A DNA stretch of 64,000 nt from JALHNI01 sp044226365. GTDB taxonomy: Bacteria > Acidobacteriota > Terriglobia > Bryobacterales > Bryobacteraceae. Each line of letters opens with the position of its first letter. Position 1 is the first letter of the stretch. Made by a program: the position numbers and the translations under genes. Positions 8,642 through 15,616 of the stretch are shown here, piece by piece. The stretch is from contig JBGAHE010000013.1 of assembly GCA_044226365.1 (NCBI GenBank), forward strand, positions 1-64,000, in the 5' to 3' direction. The notes below the pieces were generated by a model. That model did no database searches. It had not been told where the DNA came from and worked only from the letters and a program-made list of their open reading frames with translations.

Positions 8642-9475
8642 ATGGCTGACGAAGTCGAGAGCACGAACCCAGAGTCCACGCCGCAGGCGGAAGCACCGGC
8701 ACCGGTGACGACCGAAGCGGCACCGGCGGAGTCCGCGACGGAGACGGTAACCGAAACGGCAGCGCCGGAGGCGGCTCCGGAGACGCAGGACAAGCCGGCC
8801 GGGAAGCCGGCGGTGGATTTCAGCAAGCTCGAACAAAAGAATCGGGAAGATCGCGCGCCGCGGCCGACGGGCGGTGGCGGAGCCGGCGGGGGAAATCGTC
8901 CGCCGCGCGAGAATCGCGGGCCGAGGCCGGAGGGTGGGGGACGTCCTGAGGGCGGCGCCCGTCCGGAAGGTGGCGGGCGTGAAGGTGGCGGGCGTGGTCC
9001 GCGCGAAGGCGGCGGCCGAGAGGGTCGGGGTCCGCGCGAGGGCGGTGGCCGGGAAGGCGGTCGTGGTGACCGGGGCGGCGACCGGGGTCCGCGGCGTGAC
9101 GAGGGCCGGCGGGATGACCGTCGGGGCGGTCCGCCGGAGGCGATCGAGCTCGAGAAGCTGATCAACGATTCGCTGTATCTGGACAATCAGGCGCACAACG
9201 TCGTGGTGCGGCTGGGCATGATGGATTCGGGCACCAAGAGCCAGTTGCGGCGTTTGTACAACGCGGTGCGGCGGGCGACGCGGGCGCCGGAGAGCGAACG
9301 GCAGCATGAGTTTGTGATGCTGCGGGCGCGGCTCGCCTATACGATTGCGCGGCATTCGCTGCGCAGTCTGGACACGATTGAGCGGCTGCTGCTGCAAGTG
9401 ACCCGGAAGAACGATCCGAAGGGCTACGAGCGCTTCCGTGACCTGTTCGAAGCCATTGTGGCTTACAACGAGTAG
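8642..9475 (+). CDS. csm2: Csm2-like small subunit with acidic and RGG-rich N-terminal extension
   Basis: 277 residues, about twice the usual Csm2 length. Residues 1-57 are acidic and rich in Ala, Pro, Thr and Glu. Residues about 71-164 are low-complexity Gly/Arg/Glu repeats (GGGREGGGRGPREGG). Residues about 166-277 form an all-helical domain ending RFRDLFEAIVAYNE, which matches the characteristic C-terminus of Csm2 proteins (FEAIVAYHK). Position between cas10 and csm3 supports the assignment. The ATG at 8642 has an AAGGA site and lies 13 bases after cas10. Csm2 lines the crRNA-target duplex in the effector complex. The extension has no counterpart in Csm2 proteins I know. Confidence 0.75.
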   Translation: MADEVESTNPESTPQAEAPAPVTTEAAPAESATETVTETAAPEAAPETQDKPAGKPAVDFSKLEQKNREDRAPRPTGGGGAGGGNRPPRENRGPRPEGGGRPEGGARPEGGGREGGGRGPREGGGREGRGPREGGGREGGRGDRGGDRGPRRDEGRRDDRRGGPPEAIELEKLINDSLYLDNQAHNVVVRLGMMDSGTKSQLRRLYNAVRRATRAPESERQHEFVMLRARLAYTIARHSLRSLDTIERLLLQVTRKNDPKGYERFRDLFEAIVAYNE

Positions 9476-9501
9476 TGGGAAAGACGGGAAAGTAACACCA
9501 C

Positions 9502-10323
9502 ATGAGTTCTCATACCGCGCAGACTGAATTGAAATTCCTCGGCAAGCTCCTGGTGGACGCCGAGTTGCATTGCGAAACCGGCCTGCACATCGGCGCCGGC
9601 AAAGGCTCGCTCGAAATCGGCGGAGCCGACAATCCGGTGGTGAAGGATGCGTTCGGGCGTCCGTATGTGCCCGGCAGTTCCCTGCGCGGACGCCTGCGTT
9701 CGCTGCTGGAACAGGCGACCGGCAATGCCGTACCGGCCGAGCTCGCCTACCTGACGCGCCGCAAAGGCGTGGAAGTGCGCGTGCATCAAAGCGACCGGGC
9801 GGACGACGAGATCTGTCTGCTGTTCGGGCGGCATCCGGGCAAACTCGAGCGCGTGCAGGGCGAAGCGCTCGATGGCGGGGCGACGACGCCGGCGCGCCTG
9901 ACCGTGTATGACGCGCCGCTGGTGCCGGAGAGCATCACGGCGGCGATGCGCGAATACCTCGACGATGAGTTGACCGAAGTGAAGAGCGAGACGGCGGTGG
10001 ATCGCATCACGGCGCAATCGAATTCGCGGACGCTGGAACGCGTGCCGGCGGGCGCGGCCTTCACGGTGCGGCTGGTGATCGACATTCTGTGCCCCGAGGA
10101 TCGCGAGCTGATCGCGCCGGTGTTCACGGCCATGCGCCTACTGGAAGACGATGCGCTCGGCGGCGGCGGGGCGCGCGGCAGCGGCCGGGTGCGCTTTGCG
10201 AACGTGAAGCTGACCTGGCGCAACAAGGCCTACTATGCGGGCGGCGCGGAGGCGACCGTGGCGACGGCGGCGACGCTCGCCGAACTGCAGGCGGCCAACG
10301 TGACGGACGCGCTCACCGACTAA
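9502..10323 (+). CDS. csm3: Csm3 backbone RAMP subunit with target-RNA slicer residue
   Basis: 273 residues with the RAMP signature near the N-terminus (CETGLHIGAGKGSLEIGGADNPVVKD) and YVPGSSLRGRLRSLLE. Asp43, in IGGADNP, aligns with the catalytic Asp33 of Streptococcus thermophilus Csm3, so RNA cleavage should be retained. The conserved TAVDRITAQSNSRTLERVPAG block and the glycine-rich loop DDALGGGGARGSGRV near the C-terminus are also present. Several copies per complex are expected. It lies 26 bases after csm2 and 2 bases before csm4. Confidence 0.93.
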   Translation: MSSHTAQTELKFLGKLLVDAELHCETGLHIGAGKGSLEIGGADNPVVKDAFGRPYVPGSSLRGRLRSLLEQATGNAVPAELAYLTRRKGVEVRVHQSDRADDEICLLFGRHPGKLERVQGEALDGGATTPARLTVYDAPLVPESITAAMREYLDDELTEVKSETAVDRITAQSNSRTLERVPAGAAFTVRLVIDILCPEDRELIAPVFTAMRLLEDDALGGGGARGSGRVRFANVKLTWRNKAYYAGGAEATVATAATLAELQAANVTDALTD

Positions 10324-10325
10324 GC

Positions 10326-11381
10326 ATGGCAAGCCGACCGGGCATTCTCGTGAAGTTTCGGCCTGCCGGGCCGTGGCGCTTTGGACCGGACGACGGCGCG
10401 CGCGATCGCGCCGAAGTGGTGGGCCACAGCGACCTCGTGTATGCGGCGGTCTGCCAGGCGATGGCGCAGTTGGACGACCTGACGGCGTGGCTGGCGGATA
10501 CGGCGCAGGCGCCGGTCTCGGCCGTGCGGTTTACGTCGTTGTATCCCTTCCAGGGTCGCGTGCTGTTTGCGCCGCCGCCGGCGAACTTGTGGCCGCCGCC
10601 GTCGCAACGGCTGCGCTTCAAGGGCGCGCGGTTTGCGCCGCTGACGCTGCTGCAGGAACTGGCCGCGGAACGGACGGTGCGAGAGGATCGCTGGGAAGTA
10701 GATCCGGAATCGGCGTGCGTGATTCCTTCGGGAGGCGACGCGCCGTACCGGACGATTACGCGCACCGGCGCCGCGGTGGACCGGCTGTCGGGAACCGCGC
10801 AAGCGCACCGCACGGCGGGCATCGAATTCGCTCCGGGCGCCGGGTTGTGGTGCTGGGTGGAGTTTGCGACCGAGGAAGCGCGCGAGCGTTGGTCCGGCGC
10901 CGTGAAAGCGGCGTTCCGTTGGCTGGGCGATGCGGGCATCGGCGGCGAGCGGACGCGCGGCTGGGGCCGCAGCGAAGCCGTGGAATTTAGCGAAAGCGAT
11001 ACGGAAACGCTCCTGCTGGGCGGCAATCCGCCGGTGGAAAGCGGTGCGTACTGGCTGTTGTCGCTGTATAGTCCGGCGGCGGCCGACGAAGTGGATTGGT
11101 CGCGCGGGGAGTATGCACTGGCGACGCGGCAAGGGCGCGTGGCGGCGAATGGGACGTTGAAGCGTTCGGCGCGCGTGGTGACCGAAGGGTCGGTGGTGCT
11201 GGCCAAGGCCCTGCCCGTGGGCGCGGCGGTGGACGTGGCGCCGGAAGGGCACGCGCATCCGGTCTACCGGGCGGGTTTCGCCGTGGCGGTGGCGGTGCCG
11301 TGGAAAGAAGTGGTGGATCGGCCGCTGGCGGCGTTGAACGACATCGTCGTGGTGCCGACCGAGAAGGAGACGCCGGCCTAA
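10326..11381 (+). CDS. csm4: Csm4 RAMP subunit (crRNA 5'-tag end)
   Basis: 351 residues from the ATG at 10326, 2 bases after the csm3 stop. A longer frame upstream overlaps csm3 and is not used. Features of the family: N-terminal FRPAGPWRFG, HSDLVYAAVCQAM, the mid-protein glycine-rich loop LGDAGIGGERTRGWGRSEAV, and the C-terminal EGSVVLAKALPVGAAVDVAP and HPVYRAGFAVAVAV. In known Csm complexes Csm4 binds Cas10 and caps the repeat-derived tag of the crRNA. Confidence 0.9.
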   Translation: MASRPGILVKFRPAGPWRFGPDDGARDRAEVVGHSDLVYAAVCQAMAQLDDLTAWLADTAQAPVSAVRFTSLYPFQGRVLFAPPPANLWPPPSQRLRFKGARFAPLTLLQELAAERTVREDRWEVDPESACVIPSGGDAPYRTITRTGAAVDRLSGTAQAHRTAGIEFAPGAGLWCWVEFATEEARERWSGAVKAAFRWLGDAGIGGERTRGWGRSEAVEFSESDTETLLLGGNPPVESGAYWLLSLYSPAAADEVDWSRGEYALATRQGRVAANGTLKRSARVVTEGSVVLAKALPVGAAVDVAPEGHAHPVYRAGFAVAVAVPWKEVVDRPLAALNDIVVVPTEKETPA

Positions 11382-11382
11382 G

Positions 11383-12543
11383 ATGCAATACCAAGTCAAA
11401 GTGCTGACGCCGGTACTGGTGGGCGATGGCGACCGTTTGTCGCCGATCGATTACATGGTCTGGAAGGACCAGGTGAACGTGCTCGACCAGAAGCGCATCT
11501 TCAAACTGCTGTCGAAGGGACCGCGGTTCGATGGGTATTTGCAGCAGTTGCTGCGCTCGGAGAAGCTGGACTTTGCGAGCTGGGGCGGGTTTGCGCAGAA
11601 TTATGCGGGGCGCCGGATTTCCTTTGAGTCGCCGGGCGTGGGCCAGATTCTAGAGAAAACGCGCGCCGAGCACTGTCACATTCCGACGTTTTCGGCCTCG
11701 CCAACCGGGCATTATCTGCCGGCCACGGCGCTGAAGGGCGCGCTGCGGACGGCGGTGCTGCATCGGCTGTGGGCGGAGCGGCAGGAGAAGGTTTTTGCCG
11801 CAACGCTCGAGCAGTTGAACAGCGAGCGGCCCCCGCGGCGTCCGGCGGAACAGCAGGAAGAACGGTCGCTGGGCGGCGGCGGCACCAACCGGATGCGCGC
11901 GCTGGCGGTGGGCGATTCGAAGGCGGTTTCGGCCGAGGCGTTCCGGGTGTTTCTGGTGAGGACGTCGACCTTGGTGGCGCGGGGCGGCGGGGCGCTGGAG
12001 CTGGGTTGGAAGCTGGCCGGATCGGGCGCGGTGGACGATCGGCGGCGTGATGAAGCGGCGGCGTTTTTCTGCGAGATGGCCTCGCCGGGCGTGACGTTCG
12101 AGGGCGAGACGTGGGAGCCGTCGTTCCTGGGAAGCGAAGCGGTGAAGCCGGAGCTGCGTTGGCGCGAGCCGTATACGTTCAGCTGGCAGGTGGAAGCGGC
12201 GAACCAGTGGGCGGAGAGCGTGCTGAAGCTGCAGGCGGCGTATGCGGAACGGGCGAAGCTGGTGCCGTTGCAACAGTCGGTGGCGGGGCTGATGAATTAT
12301 CTGAACCGGGTGCGTGAGCAGCCAACCCGTTGCCTGCTGTGCATTGGGTGGGGCGGCGGGCTGGTGGGTAAGGTGGCGACGGGTCCGAGCGAGTCCGAAA
12401 CGGCGCGCAAGATTTTCGGCAAGCTGCCGTACTACGCGCGGGCGGTACAGACGGGACTTCCCTTCCCCAAGACGCGGCGCATCGTGTTTGCGGCCAATAA
12501 ACCAGCGGCTCTACCGGGGTGGGTAGAGCTTTCCCTGCGCTAG
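11383..12543 (+). CDS. csm5: Csm5 RAMP subunit (crRNA 3' end cap)
   Basis: 386 residues starting 1 base after csm4. It opens with VKVLTPVLVGDGDRLSPIDYMVW, contains the RAMP strand HYLPATALKGALRTAVL and ends with the glycine-rich loop CIGWGGGLVGKVATG followed by KTRRIVFAANKPAALPGWVEL, all typical of Csm5. It completes the five-subunit type III-A effector set. The next gene downstream is unrelated, so the operon probably ends here. Confidence 0.9.
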   Translation: MQYQVKVLTPVLVGDGDRLSPIDYMVWKDQVNVLDQKRIFKLLSKGPRFDGYLQQLLRSEKLDFASWGGFAQNYAGRRISFESPGVGQILEKTRAEHCHIPTFSASPTGHYLPATALKGALRTAVLHRLWAERQEKVFAATLEQLNSERPPRRPAEQQEERSLGGGGTNRMRALAVGDSKAVSAEAFRVFLVRTSTLVARGGGALELGWKLAGSGAVDDRRRDEAAAFFCEMASPGVTFEGETWEPSFLGSEAVKPELRWREPYTFSWQVEAANQWAESVLKLQAAYAERAKLVPLQQSVAGLMNYLNRVREQPTRCLLCIGWGGGLVGKVATGPSESETARKIFGKLPYYARAVQTGLPFPKTRRIVFAANKPAALPGWVELSLR

Positions 12544-12613
12544 GTTAACTCGTGTTCTTCTGACCGAACAAGAGTGAGAGCTATGTTATATTTCCATAAG
12601 TGGGTGTGTCCGT

Positions 12614-12636
12614 GGCGCTTGTGGTACTAGAGCGCC
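12614..12636. repeat. Inverted repeat GGCGCT/AGCGCC in the csm5-ATPase gap
   Basis: GGCGCT (12614-12619) and AGCGCC (12631-12636) are perfect inverted arms 12 bp before the next ATG. GTGGTAC occurs twice as a direct repeat (12621-12627 and 12639-12645). An AT-rich TATGTTATATTT segment lies about 50 bp upstream and could be a promoter -10 region. The following ATG at 12649 has no clear ribosome-binding site, so this short region may control translation or transcription of the ATPase gene. Confidence 0.3.
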
Positions 12637-12648
12637 AAGTGGTACCAA

Positions 12649-13533
12649 ATGTATAACGCATACTTCGGTTTTCGCGAAAATCCCTTCAATCTCAGCCCGG
12701 ATCCGGCCTTCCTGTATCGAAGCCCGCATCACGAGGAGGCGTTAGCCAACCTGATCTACGGGGTGCAAAGCCGCAAAGGGTTCATTGTTCTGACGGGCGA
12801 AGTGGGCACCGGCAAAACGACGATGCTCGAATGTCTGCGGGACTTTCTGGAAGCACAAGGCATCGAATTCGCGTTCATCTTCAACTCGCGCATTACGCCG
12901 GACCAGTTCTTCGAAATGGTGGCCTACGATCTGGACCTGCGCTGCACGCGGACGTCGAAGACGGACGTGCTGTTTGCGTTGAACCAACTGCTGATTCAGC
13001 AGGCCAACCAGGGCCGCACGACGGTGCTGATCGTGGACGAGGCGCATAACCTCGATCCGGACGTGCTCGAAGAGATTCGTCTGCTCGGCAACCTGGAGAA
13101 TCCGCGGATCGGCAAGCTGATGCAGATCATCCTGGCCGGGCAGCCGGAGCTCGACTACAAGCTGGACTCGCCGGGTCTGCGGCAGTTGAAGCAGCGCATT
13201 GTCCTGCGTTGCGGGCTGGAACCGCTGACGGCGGCCGAGACCAAAGAATACATCGTGAGCCGTTTGGCGAAGGCCGGACTCGAAGAGCAGACCGTGTTTT
13301 CGGACGCGATGCTAGACGAGATTCACCTGCGTGCGCAAGGCATTCCGCGCATTATCAACGCGTTGTGCGACAACCTGTTGCTGACGGTTTTTGCGACCGA
13401 AGGCCGCGAAGCGACCATGACCATGCTGGACGAAATCAGCAAGGACATGCGGCTGGAGTGGCCGGGCCATCGTCCGCGCGCGAGCCGGAACTACGCCGAT
13501 GCCCTCGAAACCAGTTTGAAGCAGACCACGTAG
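12649..13533 (+). CDS. ExeA/GspA-like AAA ATPase
   Basis: 294 residues starting MYNAYFGFRENPFNLSPDPAFLY, the standard N-terminus of ExeA/GspA-type and MSHA-associated ATPases. Walker A is GEVGTGKTT (about residues 50-58) and Walker B VLIVDEAHN (about 125-133). IPRIINALCDNLLL near the C-terminus is a typical sensor region. It lacks the C-terminal peptidoglycan-binding domain of full ExeA. Related proteins help assemble secretion or pilus machinery; no secretin or pilus genes are nearby. It stands alone on the strand with more than 100 bp on each side. Confidence 0.85.
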   Translation: MYNAYFGFRENPFNLSPDPAFLYRSPHHEEALANLIYGVQSRKGFIVLTGEVGTGKTTMLECLRDFLEAQGIEFAFIFNSRITPDQFFEMVAYDLDLRCTRTSKTDVLFALNQLLIQQANQGRTTVLIVDEAHNLDPDVLEEIRLLGNLENPRIGKLMQIILAGQPELDYKLDSPGLRQLKQRIVLRCGLEPLTAAETKEYIVSRLAKAGLEEQTVFSDAMLDEIHLRAQGIPRIINALCDNLLLTVFATEGREATMTMLDEISKDMRLEWPGHRPRASRNYADALETSLKQTT

Positions 13534-13631
13534 TCGATTGACCACGGCCATTTCCGGCCGAATCCTCAAGTAATTCCTTCAACTCGGCCATCCGCGCTGA
13601 GAGCCATCCCGCACGTTTTCAAGCAGATTCA

Positions 13632-13660
13632 CGTCCTAGGCCGAAGTGCGGTCTAGGACG
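13632..13660 (+). terminator. Strong hairpin between the ATPase and the repeat-peptide gene
   Basis: CGTCCTAG (13632-13639) pairs with CTAGGACG (13653-13660). A G-T wobble and CCG/CGG extend the stem to 12 pairs around the loop AAGTG. The following ATTTCACGTTTCTT is T-rich but broken, so it may be a weak terminator of the ATPase gene or a structured leader of the next gene. The rest of 13534-13808 contains TTGACC at 13682 but no well-spaced -10 box. Confidence 0.45.
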
Positions 13661-13808
13661 ATTTCACGTTTCTTCTCCGTTATTGACCTTATTCCCTGTC
13701 AGGTTTTTCTGCTACTATCGAGGCAACTCCACCTTAGTACCCGACGGTTCGTCGTCCCAGAGGGTAGCTAGCGGGAGGAATCTTCAACTTGATTGGGAAA
13801 GGAGATCA

Positions 13809-14009
13809 ATGAAAACCATTCATATGAGGATGCTGTTCGTCGCGGCCGTTGTGGTCGTGGCGGCGCTTGGTGTCGTGAACATCGACCCCAACGCCTGCAC
13901 GTTCCCCTGGGAAACCGCGATGATCGATCCGAACGCCTGCACGTTTCCTTGGGAAACGGTAGCCATCGACCCGAACGCTTGCACGTTCCCGTGGGAGACG
14001 GCCGCCTAG
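13809..14009 (+). CDS. Secreted repeat peptide precursor, three copies of IDPNACTFPWET
   Basis: 66 residues. The ATG at 13809 has a strong AAGGAG site; an in-frame upstream ATG lacks one. Residues 1-24 form a signal-like leader (basic start, then LFVAAVVVVAALGVV). The whole remainder is three 14-residue units, each IDPNACTFPWET plus two variable residues (AM, VA, AA). The unit has one Cys, one Trp, two Pro and three acidic residues. Seven of the 12 shared codons vary synonymously between copies while the protein is identical, which indicates selection on the peptide. It is flanked by its own terminator. I do not recognise the family. A processed secreted peptide (signal, toxin or RiPP-like) is possible; no maturation enzyme is adjacent. 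Confidence 0.75.
   Translation: MKTIHMRMLFVAAVVVVAALGVVNIDPNACTFPWETAMIDPNACTFPWETVAIDPNACTFPWETAA
13881..14006 (+). repeat. Three tandem 42-bp coding repeats
   Basis: Units at 13881-13922, 13923-13964 and 13965-14006 each encode IDPNACTFPWET plus two residues. The copies have diverged at third codon positions (GAC/GAT, CCC/CCG, TTC/TTT, CCC/CCT/CCG, GAA/GAG, ACC/ACG, GCC/GCT), so this is an old duplication kept at the protein level and not a recent slippage product. Confidence 0.9.
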
Positions 14010-14082
14010 TAGGTTTCGGACACAGCCCGAGAGAGGGAAAGGTTTAGCCGGATTAGTGTAGGCCGGTAGCGATCGAATCCCG

Positions 14083-14119
14083 GAGGCGAACTCCTTTTCC
14101 GGGCGTTCGCCTCTTTTTT
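14083..14119 (+). terminator. Rho-independent terminator after the repeat-peptide gene
   Basis: GAGGCGAAC (14083-14091) pairs with GTTCGCCTC (14105-14113) and is followed directly by six T (14114-14119). This is a textbook intrinsic terminator 74 bp after the repeat-peptide stop. Confidence 0.88.
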
Positions 14120-14179
14120 GTTTTCTCCGCACACGTGTTCCCGGTGATAAACTTGCTGGAAGTAAAGGAACTCCTGTCC

Positions 14180-15544
14180 ATGTCAGATCATTCCACCCGA
14201 CGCAATTTCATCGCTGCATCAACGGCCGCCACCTCGAGCCTGGCCGCAGCCGGCAATAACAACAAAATGAACTCCGGCCGAGTGATTGGCGCCAACGACA
14301 AGATCAACGTGGCGTTGATCGGCGCCGGCGGTCGCGGCACGTACGTCTCGCGCGTGTTCAAACAGGTGGGCGAGAAGAATCCGGCCAAGATCGTGGCCGT
14401 GTGCGACGTCTATCAGAAGCGCGTCGACAAGAACAAAGAGTTCCATCAGTGCGACGGGACGCTCGATTACCGCGAGATTTTGAACCGCTCCGACGTGGAC
14501 GCGGTGATTGTGGCCACGCCCGATCACTGGCACGCGAAGATCGCGCTCGAGGCGATGGACAAGGGCAAGGACGTGTACCTCGAAAAGCCCATGTGCCACA
14601 CGGTGGAAGAGGCGCGGATGCTGTCGCAGACGGTGCGCGAGACGAAGCGCATTTTGCAGGTGGGTTCGCAGACGACGTCGGGCGACCAATGGCATAAGGC
14701 GAAGAAGGCGATCGGCGACGGCATGATCGGCAAGATGCTGCTGTCGCAGGGCAGCTACCACCGCAATTCGGTGGAAGGCGAATGGAACTATCCGATCGAT
14801 GCGGGCGCGGGTCCGGATGGCAAGGGCGAGAACTACATCGACTGGAAGATGTGGCTGGGTTCGGCGCAAAAGCGCGATTGGGTGAAGGACAACGGCGCCG
14901 ACCGCTTCTTCCGCTTCCGTAAGTATTGGGACTATTCGGGCGGCATCGCCACCGACTTGTTCTTCCACGTAGTGGCGCCGATGAACGTCTGCTGGGGCGA
15001 AGCGCAGTTCCCCACCAAGGTAATGGCCGGCGGCGGCATCTACGAGTTCAGCAAACTGCCTGAGGATCCGTCGAAGCCGGACCGCGAAGTGCCGGACACG
15101 TTCAACGTGATGGGCGACTATGCCAAAGGCCACTCGATCGTGCTGAGCTCGTCGATGGCGAACTCGCAGCACATCCCCGGCCTGATCCGCGGCCATGGCG
15201 CGTCGCTGATTATGGTGGAGCACGGCCGCTTCGAAGGCGCGGCACCCTACATCACGCTCAAGGCCGAGATGAAGAACAAGAAGTACATCGTGCCGGAGCT
15301 GGAAGACAAGTTCAAGGGCGAAGCCGAGATCAAGATCCCGGTGGATCCCGTCGACACGATGCAGACGCACGTGGGCAACTTCCTGAGCTGCATCCGCTCG
15401 CGGCAGCAGCCGACGCTGAACGTGGAAGTGGCGGCGCGCGCGCAGGTGCTGATCTCGCTGGCGGTGCAGAGCTATCGCCAGGGCAAGACCATGTACTTCG
15501 ACGAGCGCACGTGGAAGTACGGCGATCGTCCGTTCCGCAGCTAA
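14180..15544 (+). CDS. Gfo/Idh/MocA family oxidoreductase with Tat-type signal
   Basis: 454 residues from the ATG at 14180 (AAAGGAA upstream). The N-terminus STRRNFIAASTAATSSLAAAG looks like a twin-arginine signal. The Rossmann nucleotide-binding motif is ALIGAGGRGTYVSRVF, and the family EKP motif is VYLEKPMCHTVEEAR, preceded by DAVIVATPDHWHAKIALEAM. Members use NAD(P) to oxidise or reduce sugars and cyclitols; exported members are abundant in acidobacteria and planctomycetes. Substrate not evident. It shares a bidirectional terminator with the convergent sulfatase gene. Confidence 0.88.
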   Translation: MSDHSTRRNFIAASTAATSSLAAAGNNNKMNSGRVIGANDKINVALIGAGGRGTYVSRVFKQVGEKNPAKIVAVCDVYQKRVDKNKEFHQCDGTLDYREILNRSDVDAVIVATPDHWHAKIALEAMDKGKDVYLEKPMCHTVEEARMLSQTVRETKRILQVGSQTTSGDQWHKAKKAIGDGMIGKMLLSQGSYHRNSVEGEWNYPIDAGAGPDGKGENYIDWKMWLGSAQKRDWVKDNGADRFFRFRKYWDYSGGIATDLFFHVVAPMNVCWGEAQFPTKVMAGGGIYEFSKLPEDPSKPDREVPDTFNVMGDYAKGHSIVLSSSMANSQHIPGLIRGHGASLIMVEHGRFEGAAPYITLKAEMKNKKYIVPELEDKFKGEAEIKIPVDPVDTMQTHVGNFLSCIRSRQQPTLNVEVAARAQVLISLAVQSYRQGKTMYFDERTWKYGDRPFRS

Positions 15545-15566
15545 CCGTTTTCTGTTCCGAAAAAAG

Positions 15567-15604
15567 AACGGCCCGATTGCCCGGTGGGGCGGTCGGGCCG
15601 TTTT
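15567..15604. terminator. Bidirectional intrinsic terminator
   Basis: AACGGCCCGA (15567-15576) pairs with TCGGGCCGTT (15593-15602). The + strand continues TTTT. On the minus strand the stem is followed by a T-rich run derived from AAAAAAG at 15560-15566. It serves both the MocA-type gene (+) and the sulfatase gene (-). Confidence 0.85.
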
Positions 15605-15616
15605 GCTTTGCGGTGA

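Noticed and set aside
12649..13533. ExeA-like ATPase as part of the csm system
   Set aside because: It is separated by a 105-bp gap with its own likely promoter, and its N-terminus matches secretion-type ATPases. No link to type III CRISPR is evident.
13683..13808. Longer start for the repeat-peptide gene at 13683
   Set aside because: It would put 42 non-hydrophobic residues before the signal-like segment and has no ribosome-binding site, whereas 13809 has a strong one.
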